Shown: positions 35,030 through 44,418 of the stretch, one piece after another | Position numbering within the stretch: position 1 is the stretch's first letter | Layout: every line of letters starts with the position of its first letter | Assembly: GCF_029962835.1 (NCBI RefSeq) | Contig: NC_080588.1 | Coordinates: 68,478,501-68,542,500 of the forward strand | From: Magnolia sinica | Lineage: Eukaryota > Streptophyta > Magnoliopsida > Magnoliales > Magnoliaceae | DNA length: 64,000 bases | Reading direction: 5' to 3' | Notes under the pieces: generated by a model | Databases searched by the model: none | Seen by the model: the letters and a program-made list of their open reading frames with translations, nothing else | What the model was told of the DNA's origin: nothing | Program-made: the position numbers and the translations under genes

Positions 35030-35630
35030 CCAAAAGAAGGTGAACCGTAAATTAATTATAACTTTTGATTCGAGCATCGTTACGGGGCGCACAACCTATC
35101 AATCTTTATTGAAACGGGCCATCTGAGGTGAATCGATCCATCGCGTCTTTCTATTTCATCAGAAAACGCGCGCTTTTAGCTTAAAAATGAATTTTTAGAA
35201 AAAATTTACTATTTTTAGTAATTTCGAATTTTTTTTCTTTAGAGTTTTAGATTTTCTTCTCTTTTAGGAATAAATTTTAATTATATTTAGTTTATTTAAA
35301 ATTTTTATTTTTAGAAATTAGGCATTAGAAGAGTTTTATTAGAATTAGAATTTTTAGTATAGTTAGAATTTTGATAATTTTGGTAATTACGAATTTTAGT
35401 TTATTTTTTCTTTATTCATGGTGAAGGAGACGCATTAGACTATTAACAATTATTCATTAATTAATTTTAAATTTATTAAAATTTATTTCTATTTTCTTGC
35501 TTTCTTTTCTCGTAGATTCGAGAAGTTTCTGCGAGGAGTATTTTAGAGAAGTTCCATAGATTTGGAATAATTATCCTCTTGATTGGAAGAGGGTGCTTGA
35601 CCTCACGTCCTCTCCTGCGTCACTTAGCCT
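35030..35630 (+). mobile_element. LTR-type fossil fragment, copy 2 (plus orientation)
   Basis: Inverted relative of 24850-25425; the best-matched part is 35440-35625 (ATTCGAGAAGTTTCTGCGAG, TTATCCTCTTGA, CCTCACGTCCTCTCCTGCGT). Upstream, AATTATAACTTTTGATTCG resembles the corresponding part of copy 1. No coding region adjoins. Family unknown; old. Confidence 0.45.
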
Positions 35631-35943
35631 AGACTCAAATTTTACGACTCCTTTTAGCTTTTTCTCTTTTATGCAACGTGGGACTAAAGAATTTTAAAGA
35701 TCTTAACTTTCGCAAACAAACTTTTGGAAAAAATTAAAATAAAATTCAAACAAATTTAAATAAAGGTAGAGTATGTGCATATGTAAGAACTTTAACATTT
35801 CTATCAGATTATTTAACCATATTTCAATTAATATAAAATCTCAACAGTAATACCACGTAAAATGAAGAATTTACTTGCATGTTTTCATTGAAAGAGTAAC
35901 CCCTTTATAAAAAGGATCTCGCACGAGCATCGCCATACATTTT

Positions 35944-36660
35944 CTAGTCGAATGATTCTCCAAGCAATCTCTCCAAACCTCTCTCCACACCAAGAAGAAT
36001 CTCCACATCCACAAACCCTTCTTCTTCTTCATCATTCCCACTCAAAACCTCAATCGCTTTCTCCATTTCCTTCATTTTCCTCTCTCTACCCTCAAAAGCA
36101 TTCTCAACGGCCTCCAGCGCAGCTGCGAACGGTCTGATCATCGCTATCGTCTCCTCATCCACATCCTCCCCGTCGAATCCAATGACCTTCTTTTCATCCG
36201 CGCCGTCCGATCTACTACACACCAACGACGCGGTATTCCTCAACATAGACAGTGCTCGATCCCGCAAACAGTCAATCCGCTTCGAATCTCGCAAAAGATC
36301 TTTAAAATCTGTCTGAGCTTCCAACAGCTTCGCCTCCATCGAGATCTGATCTTCTTCGAATACGTGCGACCATTTCTCCAAATACTCCTTCTCTTCTATC
36401 ATCTTATCATTCTTCTCCGATAAGATTCGGATGTTATCGTCTTTCGTCTTCCCATCCGAAACAACGAAAGCGAGCCTTTGAGAAGAGTCGTCTCTGTCCC
36501 GACGGATCTCCTTCCGGAGCTCTTCATTGATCTTCTCTAGCTTGTGGATTCTCGACCGTATGCTCGACTGTTGCTCGCGACTCCGATCGCGTTCGGAGAC
36601 TCGAGATCGGAATCTGTTCGCGTAATAGGAGATCGTGGATTGCTCGTCGGAAGGCGCCAT
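35944..36660 (-). CDS. Coiled-coil protein, paralogue 1 of 3 (unknown function)
   Basis: Single exon, 238 residues from the second Met (MAPSDEQ, 36660). The open frame starts 7 codons earlier at 36681, but a minus-strand TATA box at 36711-36705 would place the transcription start at about 36680, which rules that Met out; the chosen ATG has a G at +4. The protein is highly charged. A coiled coil spans roughly residues 25-125 (RSRIHKLEKINEELRKEIRR and SEKNDKMIEEKEYLEKW), then a KLLEAQTDFKDLL block. An RALSMLRNTASLV helix follows, then GFDGEDVDEETIAMIRPF, a second helix EAVENAFEGRERKMKEMEKA, and an acidic tail. There is no signal peptide or membrane segment. The paralogues at 39825-40553 (close) and 59164-59922 (distant) share these blocks in order. 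I do not recognise the family. Confidence 0.85.
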   Translation of the reverse strand: MAPSDEQSTISYYANRFRSRVSERDRSREQQSSIRSRIHKLEKINEELRKEIRRDRDDSSQRLAFVVSDGKTKDDNIRILSEKNDKMIEEKEYLEKWSHVFEEDQISMEAKLLEAQTDFKDLLRDSKRIDCLRDRALSMLRNTASLVCSRSDGADEKKVIGFDGEDVDEETIAMIRPFAAALEAVENAFEGRERKMKEMEKAIEVLSGNDEEEEGFVDVEILLGVERGLERLLGESFD

Positions 36661-36704
36661 GGAAATAGGTTGGATGATCAAGAACGTCTGAGATTGGTAT
36701 CTTC

Positions 36705-36711
36705 ATATATA
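36705..36711 (-). promoter_or_regulatory. TATA box of coiled-coil paralogue 1
   Basis: Minus strand reads CTATATATGAAG, 45-51 bp before the ATG at 36660. It decides the start codon, because the upstream Met at 36681 would fall at the transcription start. Confidence 0.6.
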
Positions 36712-36852
36712 GAGGGGAGAGAGGCGTATTGCCTTCGATAAGGTATGAAAGTGGGAAGAAATCGTGGCCGTCAATTGTGAGATCGTATATTTTAGATGAT
36801 ACAGTCAAGGATGAAGAAGTAAAGCCGTATATGTTAGATATATCTGCACAGT

Positions 36853-36860
36853 ACACGTGT
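36853..36860. promoter_or_regulatory. G-box/ABRE-like ACACGTGT upstream of paralogue 1
   Basis: Palindromic ACACGTGT about 195 bp before the start codon. Comparable boxes lie upstream of the other two paralogues. Such boxes bind bZIP/bHLH factors and often mark ABA or light response. Confidence 0.45.
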
Positions 36861-37126
36861 CAAGGTGATGTACAAATCAGGACCGTCCATTTGTAGGGCA
36901 CTCGCATGGATGGTTTATCTCTCAAAGTTACTCATATCATTATCCTGTCCATCTACCTGATCTATGCTCATCTAACGGTGGAAATTATACGGTGGGATGA
37001 ATTGTATAAAAAGGGTTATGATCGTCCCATGGATTTTACTTCTTAAAATGTAAGCAATCTGACCTTGTGCCAGTACAGGGGTCGAAGCATACGGACGCTG
37101 ATTGCGTACTGACATTGACAGTACTG
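36861..37126. other. Distal upstream sequence of paralogue 1
   Basis: Resembles 55345-55590 (shared GATGTRCARATCAGG, TTTATYTCTCAAA, CCTRTCCATCTRMCTGATC and GGGATGAAYTGTAT strings). This may be a shared repeat or a duplicated upstream region. No gene. Confidence 0.4.
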
Positions 37127-37509
37127 ACATTGCTACTGGTTGGTGCTCTGTGGGCCCTACCGTGATGTATGTGTTTTATCCAAATCTCAGGTGGACCATA
37201 CCAGAGGAAAAATGAGGTGATTCAATGATCATCATTAAAAACTTCGTGGGGCCCACTATAATGTTCAGCTGCCATCCGACCTATCGATTAGGTCACATAT
37301 ACTGGACGAAGAGAAAACACGAATATCAAGTTATCCATGGCCTCAAGAAGTTTTTAACGGTGGCCGTTCAATTACCACTGGGCCCCACCTGAGATTTGGA
37401 TATGCCTCATTTTTTCGCTTATCCACTCAAATAAACCGGCAAAATGGATGAAATGCGTGGATAAAACACATATCTTAGTAGGGCTAACAGAGCGGACAAG
37501 TAGCAACGT
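37127..37509. repeat. Foldback MITE (GGGCCC family)
   Basis: Left arm TTGCTACTGGTTGGTGCTCT then GTGGGCCCTACCGTGATG. The right arm mirrors it: AGTAGGGCTAACAGAGCGG then ACAAGTAGCAA. Left-arm landmarks GTGTTTTATCC match GGATAAAACACAT. It abuts the next foldback copy. Confidence 0.65.
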
Positions 37510-37518
37510 GGGTCTCAC

Positions 37519-38054
37519 GAATGCGGATTGCGTCTTGCCCCGGCTGGTCTCTAGCAGGGAACGGGCAGTAGCTTTGAGTAGCCACTGTAATGCATGAGTC
37601 TTATCCATACCGTCCATCTATTTATTTCGTATCATTTTAGGATTTAAACACAAAAATAGGAAGATTCAAGTCTCAAGTGGACCACACCACAGGAAGCAGC
37701 AGTGATAATGATTCTTACTGTTGAAACTTTGCTAAGAGCTCATCGTGATGTTTATTTGCCATCTAAACTATTCATAAAGTTACGTAGACATCGATGAAGC
37801 GAAAACACAAATATCAGCTCCATCCAAAACTTCTATGGCCTACAAGAAGTTTTCAACAGTAAGAGTTTAATACCCCTTGTATAGTCCACATCTTTCTTGG
37901 ATCTACCTCAATTTTAGGTTAGTCCCCTAAAATGATAAATAAATAAATAAATAGGGATAGACGGTGTGGATAAGACCCATACATTACGGTGGCCGCTCAA
38001 AGCTCCTGGCCGGTCCTAGCTGGAAACGGGCGGGGTAGGACGCAATCCCCGTCC
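37519..38054. repeat. Foldback MITE (GGGCCC family) with worn 9-bp duplication
   Basis: Ends GCGGATTGCGTCTTGCCCC and GGTAGGACGCAATCCCCG are inverted copies. The arms stay mirrored for about 200 bp (ATGCATGAGTCTTATCC against GGATAAGACCCATACATTA). Flanks GGGTCTCAC (37510-37518) and GGTCCTCAC (38055-38063) agree at 7 of 9 bases, suggesting an old 9-bp target duplication. Confidence 0.65.
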
Positions 38055-38063
38055 GGTCCTCAC

Positions 38064-38470
38064 TTGCACATATTTCACACGTAGAGACTAGAGATGTGGA
38101 TGTTGGCAGATGTAGCACTGATAGTTAATGGCGGCACAAATGTCACAAGTAAGGTGGTTGAGCACAGACGAACACATGGACTTGATGGTCACACACGTCA
38201 CGAGCGAGGCCGTTTAATACAGACGATTACACGTGCGTTCATTTCGCATATGTAACGCATGTACCGCAACATTATATCCTTTTCACACACGTGTGATCAC
38301 AAATGAACTTTATTGTTTTTTTTTTTCGTACTTGCTCACGTTTACGTGGGTCACGTAGACCATGTATGAGATGTGAACCGTTCATTCCCAATCTGATCTA
38401 ACTGGGTCCGATACCCAGCTCTGCACACTAACGATATTTGACTCCGACAGAAGAAAAGAGAGGAAAAAGG
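38064..38470. other. Spacer with several CACGTG/ACACGT strings
   Basis: Holds repeated CACACGT-type strings (for example near 38165, 38199, 38230 and 38287) in ordinary spacer. No gene. Confidence 0.35.
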
Positions 38471-38634
38471 CTCACTGAGCTAATGTGGTCTCTGATCTGG
38501 GTCATGTTTGGTGATCCAAGCTGCAGATATGAAGGTAGAAAAGCAACGAAATGGCCGACTGATCTAATGTGGTCCCTGATCTGAGTCATGTTCGGTGATC
38601 CAAGCTGCATATACGAAGGTGACTGTTGGGGGAC
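38471..38634. repeat. Tandem duplication, period about 84 bp
   Basis: CTAATGTGGTCYCTGATCTG starts at 38480 and 38564, and both copies continue into GTGATCCAAGCTGCA and ATATRMGAAGG. The frame across it is repetitive and not a gene. Confidence 0.7.
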
Positions 38635-39824
38635 CGTGGAAGCATGTTGAGATGGATGAAGCAAAGTATTTCAATGATGAATCAAGTCCAAATTAAAATT
38701 TAATTAATCTGAAAAATCTCTTGCGTGAATTCCGATTACTCAAATTCGACGAGCAATCAATGGCATCTAACAACTTTTAGTGGAATCGAATGATTTGTTA
38801 ATTACATCAACAAACCCTATTGCGGAAATTTTTGAGAGATCAACAACACTGCCTTAAAAAATTCTATAATTTTAATCAATGGCTCACAAAACAATAGTTA
38901 GGGAAATGGTCAATATTTAAAAAGAAAAGAATTACATGATAGGGGCCCACAATTGTTAAGAAGATGTGAAAGCGTTCCAACACAATAGTTTCATTGGTAA
39001 GTAGAGCATACAGTTTAGATCAACTAATAGAACTCTAGATCTTCTACCCTTTATAAGCTTCCCATTCATCTGCTTAATTGCATGGAAGGTAGCTGCATGC
39101 CTTGAAAAATTCTACAATTTCAATCAATGGCCCATAAAACAATAACAATATTAGTCAAGAAATGGTCAATATTTAAAAGAAAAGAATTACATGATGAAAG
39201 CAGAGGCCCACAATTGTTAAGATGTGAAGTGTTCCAACAGGCCCATGATATAAACGGTTTACATCACCTAGCAGAACTACAAAGAAAGGAGATGTGAAAT
39301 GTTCCTAATTACTAGAGCCCCATGATGTAAACGGTTTAGATCACCAAACAGAAACCGCGGATTTCCCATTCATCTGCTTAATTGCATACATTGATGAATG
39401 ATTGTCTAATAGGTGGAATTTATAAAACATGAGCCATCTATGATATTGCCCCACTAGATGGAAGGCCCGGATCAATGCATAATCCTACAAAACTCTTCTA
39501 CATCCATCCATATCAGAGCGTTTTGAGATGCCACATGGCAGACACCGATTGGAGATTTACCTGCTTCGTTTCAACCGACTGTAGAGACTAAAACAATAAT
39601 CATATTTCTCATTAACTAAAAACAATAATAGTTCATTGATTGATAATCTGACTCATTCAATGAATTACGGTCCAAAGTCCAACAATAACTCTTTAATAAA
39701 AGAACTGAGAAAATCCTACGGCGAACACAAGGCAATGTGGCACACGTGTAAAATATCCAAATTGGATCAAAACAACCGGCCAGGATCTCTCACAACCATT
39801 GCCCCATTGGCACACGTACCATCT
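38635..39824. other. Downstream region of paralogue 2, with spaced direct repeats
   Basis: AAAAATTCTAYAATTTYAATC recurs at about 38857 and 39104, as two halves of a roughly 248-bp period that also repeats GTCAATATTTAAAA and GAATTACATGAT. CCCATTCATCTGCTTAATTG recurs at 39061 and 39365. Otherwise ordinary AT-rich spacer. No gene. Confidence 0.5.
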
Positions 39825-40553
39825 CTAATCGGAAGAATCGCCCAGCAATCTCTCCGCATCGAGAAGAGCTCCCACATCCACAAAATCATATTCTTCTTCC
39901 TCATCCTCTTCTTTCATGCACAAAATCTTAATCGTTCTCTTCATGTCCTTAATCCTCTTCTCTCTGTCCTTAAAAGCGCTCTCAACTGCCTCCAGCTCAA
40001 TCACGAACGGTCGGATCATCGCCATCATCCGTTCATCCACATCCTCCCCGTCGAATCCAACATCCTTCTTATCATCGCCGCCCTCTGTTTTACGCACCAA
40101 ATCTGCAATATTCCTCACCATCAACAACACCCTGTCCCACGAAAACTCAATCCTACTCACATTCCATTGCAGATCTTCCAATTCCTTCTGAGCTTCCAAC
40201 AGCTTCGATGCCGTCGAATTCCGATTCTCTTCCATCTCTGAGAACCGTCTCTCTAATTCCTTCTTCTCTTGGATGAGGAGACCCCGCCTCTTCAACAGTC
40301 CGTAAATCTTCTCGTTCTTCGCTACAAGATCCGAATGGAAGGAATCTAGCCTTTCGGAAGACTCCTCTCTCTGCTGATTGAATAGATTCCGGAGATCTTC
40401 GTTCATCTTCTCCAGCTTCCGTACTTTCGACCGCAGGCGCGACTCTTGCTCTACTAGTTGTTCGGAATTCGAGTTCAGATCAACGTCCGGCATTCTCCAT
40501 CGAAATCTCTTCGCGAATTCGGAATGTCTCGATTTTTCACCGGGAAGATCCAT
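39825..40553 (-). CDS. Coiled-coil protein, paralogue 2 of 3 (unknown function)
   Basis: Single exon, 242 residues. It is close to paralogue 1 throughout: N-terminal SEFAKRFRWR (against ANRFRSR), coiled coil SKVRKLEKMNEDLRNLF, block SKLLEAQKELEDL, helix RVLLMVRNIADLV, the near-identical GFDGEDVDERMMAMIRPF, helix LEAVESAFKDREKRIKDMKR, and an acidic tail followed by a short FVDVGALLDAERLLGDSSD end. The start is the first Met, with an ATGG context, 47 bp after a TATA box at 40608-40600. There are no targeting signals. The predicted state is an elongated, probably oligomeric soluble protein. With paralogue 1 about 3 kb away in the same orientation, it looks like a tandem duplicate. Confidence 0.87.
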   Translation of the reverse strand: MDLPGEKSRHSEFAKRFRWRMPDVDLNSNSEQLVEQESRLRSKVRKLEKMNEDLRNLFNQQREESSERLDSFHSDLVAKNEKIYGLLKRRGLLIQEKKELERRFSEMEENRNSTASKLLEAQKELEDLQWNVSRIEFSWDRVLLMVRNIADLVRKTEGGDDKKDVGFDGEDVDERMMAMIRPFVIELEAVESAFKDREKRIKDMKRTIKILCMKEEDEEEEYDFVDVGALLDAERLLGDSSD

Positions 40554-40599
40554 GGATTAAGGATTCTGAAAGAGAAGGAAATGAATGAGAAGGGTTTTG

Positions 40600-40608
40600 A
40601 TTTATATA
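40600..40608 (-). promoter_or_regulatory. TATA box of coiled-coil paralogue 2
   Basis: Minus strand TATATAAAT, about 47-55 bp before the ATG at 40553, giving a leader of about 20-25 nt. Confidence 0.65.
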
Positions 40609-40699
40609 CGAAATCTCTCAAATCTCTCTAATACTTTTTAATCTTATCTTTTACTGTGGTTGTTTTCTTTTCAAATACTCCTGTCCATGAGTTTCGGGC

Positions 40700-40723
40700 A
40701 CACGTGTATATGTGAAACACGTG
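40700..40723. promoter_or_regulatory. Two CACGTG boxes upstream of paralogue 2
   Basis: ACACGTGT at 40700-40707 and CACGTG at 40718-40723, about 150-170 bp before the start codon. Paired ABRE/G-box cores like this are common in ABA-responsive promoters. Confidence 0.5.
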
Positions 40724-41826
40724 CGTAAGATGTGAGCTGGAGACTGGCAAGTGCACGGACACGGACGAACAAAGAGGAAAGGTGTTAGGGTTATCCATCA
40801 ATCTGAACCGTCTAACTAGTGGGCCTTATTATGGATGGACGATATTTCAAAAATCGTATGTATCAGAAACCAATAACAGTTACTTTCCAGCGACTTAATG
40901 TGGACCATTGACAGTTTTTCTTGCCCGCCGTTGATTTTTGAAGGCCGCTGTTTATAGGGTTAGGAACATCAGATCTATGCGTATCTTGACTTAATTTCCA
41001 TCCATTATGAGTCCCGCTAGATGGACGGTCCTGATTGAAAAATAACTCTGCTACGTGTAGTGTAGCAACATGGTTCTACAATGTTACCGTTGTTCTGGTC
41101 ATCTACAATGGGCCTTCAAATGGAAGAGAAATACTTCTGTGATAGTCTAGCAGCGCCTGAAAATGGCGGTGGTTCTTCAACCGTACACTTGGCGAAGTTG
41201 GTGGCCGTGGGTGATCTGCTTTACATTTTCTGGATATCCATCGGATGGTTAGAGACATGCTCCATTTAAGATCCGCCCCGCAATTTGGATGGTCTGGATA
41301 TCACTAGATGTGGGCCAGATGTGAGGAAGATGTGTAGTGGTGGGCCCGGGCTGATGTGTGGCCCATGTTAACCTTGCATCTGATCCGGCCCGTCCATTAG
41401 ATGTGACCTTCAATGTTAGGCCACGAGGCAGCAAAATCTGACCGAAATTCAGGGAGCTACAAATCAAGGAACAATCTAGAGAGTACGTCCAAACAATAAA
41501 TCCTTTTCCACTGAATTTAGGGCCACCAGATTGTGTATATTCCATCTAACCCGTTCATCAAGAGGCTCCCCAATAAGATGTAGGTACACCAAAAAATCGG
41601 ATCATTTCAAAACTCAGGTGGGCCATGGAACGTGAATTTAAAGGTTTATGTCATTTTTTACGTTGTTACTGCATTGTGGCCCACCTTAGCTTGGTATCTG
41701 CGTAGTTTTGGTTTCAACGGTGAGAATGAGGACTAGAACACGGCGGACCGGGTGGATCGCATGCACCGTTGTCCTGGACCCCCAAAGGAGCCTAGTACCA
41801 TATGAGCGCACCTCATGAGCTCTAAA
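40724..41826. other. Repeat-derived spacer
   Basis: Foldback arm fragments at about 41270-41420 (GTGGGCCAGATGTG, GTGGCCCATGTTAACC) and 41510-41800. No gene. Confidence 0.4.
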
Positions 41827-41835
41827 TTCTAATTA

Positions 41836-42352
41836 CCAAAAGTGGATTCGGTGAGGCCGGAAAACAAGGACTTCGTTGAGGACGTGACCGTGGGTCCCAC
41901 CTTGATGTATGTGTTGTATATACATGCCATTCATCCGTTTTTCCATCTCATTTTATTGCATCTTCCAAAAAATGGAGCATATAAAAATCTTAGATGAACC
42001 ACACCGTAGGAAACAGTGGTGATTGAATGTCCACCATTAAAAACTTCTCGTGGGCAATAAATGTTTGGATTCAGCTGATATTTGTGTATTCCCTTATCAA
42101 GAGAGGTTCGATGGAAAATAAACATTACGATGGGACCCAGGAAGTTTTTACTGGTGGGCACTTGTGGTGTGGCCCACCTGAGATTTGGATCTGCGTCCAC
42201 CTGAGGTTTGGATCTGCTTCATTTTTTGTTTCAAGCCCGAAAATGAGCTGAAAATAGATGGATGGCATAGATATAAAACATGTACATCAAGGTGGGCCCA
42301 CGGTCACGGCCTCACCGAAGTCGGTCTTTTACCGGTCTCACCGAATCACCTG
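41836..42352. repeat. Foldback MITE (GGGCCC family) with exact 9-bp target duplication
   Basis: TTCTAATTA at 41827-41835 and 42353-42361 is an exact 9-bp direct repeat. The ends are inverted: left GTGGATTCGGTGAGGCCGG, right CCGGTCTCACCGAATCACC. The mirror continues inward through GACGTGACCGTGGGTCCCAC / GGGCCCACGGTCACGGCC, and through TGATGTATGTG / CATGTACATCA. Arms are about 230 bp, leaving almost no loop. A 9-bp duplication with long TIRs is the mark of Mutator-like elements. This is the best-defined copy in the window. No coding capacity. Confidence 0.85.
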
Positions 42353-42404
42353 TTCTAATTAGTAAAGTCTGATAGTTAGGAGGCTGGCACGGAACGGACG
42401 CGGC

Positions 42405-42895
42405 TTTGGTGGATCCGGGTATCAACCGACCTGAATATGGAGCCACCGTCATGTGTGTTCCTTACATCCACGCCGTCTATACGTTTTAACATCTCATTCT
42501 AGACGATTATCCTGAGTAATGAAGCAGATCCAAATCTCAGGTGGACTACACCATAAGGAAAAAAAAATGATTATTTAATATTCACCGTTAAAATCTTCTT
42601 GGGTGCCACTGTAATGTCTATTGGCCGTCTAATCTGTTTATGAGGTAAAAAATGAATGGATGAAGGGACGAAACGAATATTAGCTTGATCCAAACCTTTT
42701 GTGGCCTAAAATAAGTTTTTTAATGGCCATTCACCACTCTTTCTTGTGGTGTGGTCTACCTGAGATTTTGATCTGCTTCATTTTTAAGATCATGCAGTAA
42801 AATGAGATGTAAAAACTGACGCATGGCGTGGATATAATACCACACATATATAAAGGTGGCCCCATAGGGATCCACCAAAGCCGTTTGGTCCTACA
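42405..42895. repeat. Foldback MITE (GGGCCC family)
   Basis: Left arm CGGCTTTGGTGGATCCGGG then GGAGCCACCGTCATGTG. The right arm mirrors it: AAGGTGGCCCCATAGGGATC then CACCAAAGCCG. The core shows CTTGATCCAAACCTTTTGTG. No target duplication recognised. Confidence 0.65.
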
Positions 42896-43274
42896 AAGCT
42901 GGGCATCGAATCGGATTGAGCTTAACTTGTTCCAATCCGAAATTCTAAACCTGAACTCGATCTGATCCGAGACCGAGTCCAGGTCACCTGACTGAGACCG
43001 ATTCAATGCTTGATTGACTTGACCCAAACCGAATTCGACTCGGTCAGGGAAACCGAATCAGATTGGGTTGGGTACGATTCGAATTGTTTGATATGGTGTG
43101 GTCCACTTCAATCTTCAATATATCCTACTTTTGTGTTCAATGCCTAAAATGATACGTCAAAATGAATGAACGGCTAAGATAAAACGTATACATCAAGGTA
43201 GGCCCCACATGACCATGAAAGAAGTGGCGCTTTCTCTGTACATATTATGTTGACGTACACTAACTTTTTTTCAC
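42896..43274. other. Spacer with GATCCGAG-rich repeat remnant
   Basis: About 42900-43080 is a GACTCGG/CCGAATC-rich remnant of the hAT-like repeat group. It is followed by a foldback right arm (43085-43210, GATGAACGGCTAAGATAAA-like). No gene. Confidence 0.4.
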
Positions 43275-43850
43275 GCAAGTCTATGACTTGCTATATGGAG
43301 GTTAGCAAGTTTTATGAGTCTAATGGTGGGGTATGTGTTATATCCAAACCATCAATTCATTTGGCAAGCTTGTCTTAAGGCTTAAGACTAAAAATAAGAC
43401 AGATCTAACTATCATGTAGACCACACAAATTGTTTAACGGTGAAAATCATTCTCTGCTGCTATTTGTGGTGTACTCCCGATGATCTTTGAATATTATTCA
43501 TTTTTTGACTTGCTGTATGGAGGTTAGCAAGTTTTATGGGTCTGATTATGGGGTATGTGTTATATCCAAACCGTCCATTCATTTGGCTAGCTCGTCTTAA
43601 GGCTTGAGACTAAAAATAAGACAGATCTAACTATCATGTGGACCACAAAAATTGTTTAACGATGAAAATCATTCCCTGTTGCTATTTGTGGTGTAGTCCG
43701 GATGATCTTTGGATATTATTCATTTTTTGGACAATACTCTATAATGGTCTCTAAAAATATATGAACGGTGTAAATATAATAAATACATCACTGTGGGGGT
43801 CATGTAACTTTGATATCCTTTGAACCATTCATACAACTCGGAGCTCGAGG
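43275..43850. repeat. Foldback copy with a 222-bp internal tandem duplication
   Basis: Copy 1 (about 43285-43506) and copy 2 (about 43507-43728) are nearly identical; GACTTGCTRTATGGAGGTTA starts each. The right arm follows (AAATACATCACTGTGGGGG, then ACAACTCGGAGCTCGAG). A diverged single-copy relative lies at 16860-17340. Confidence 0.75.
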
Positions 43851-44418
43851 AGCGTCAATGCTCGTCTTGGCACGACTCGTACCTACAGCTAGCGCATACA
43901 GCTAGCTACATAACTGTGTGAGGTACACCAGCAAATTCACTTGTTATTGTACACAGTAAACTCTATTGGGGCCCACCTTGAATGCATGTGATTTATCCAC
44001 GCCGTCCATTCGTTTTTGCAAATCATTTTAGTGGTTCAACCCAAAATTGATGCATATCCAAAGCTCAAGCGGGCCATACCATAAGAAAAAGTAGAACGAT
44101 CAATAAGAAGTACTCCGGATCGAGTAGGATCGGATCAGGTTTTTGGGTTGGGTCGGGTCGGATCAAGGCCAATCTGAACTCGACCCGAAAAGATTTCGAA
44201 TATGAATGGGACTACTCGATCCACACCGATCCAGACTGTCGGTTTGGTTCTGATCGGGTTGGATCGGGTCTGATCGGGTCGGATCGAGTTGGATCCACCA
44301 GATTGGGTCCGCTTTGCCTAGCTCTAGTCCTACTGGCTAGAGCTTTTCTCCAATACATTGTAGTATTATCGCTATATCCATGTCCTATTAGGTGATCCAG
44401 ACCATTGATTTGATACCA
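43851..44418. other. Repeat-derived spacer left of the outer LTR fossil
   Basis: A foldback arm (43970-44090, GGGGCCCACCTTGAATGC) and a GGGTCGGATC-rich remnant (44100-44330). No gene. Confidence 0.4.

Noticed and set aside
36661-36681. Upstream Met of coiled-coil paralogue 1
   Set aside because: It lies about 24-30 bp from the TATA box, at or before the expected transcription start.
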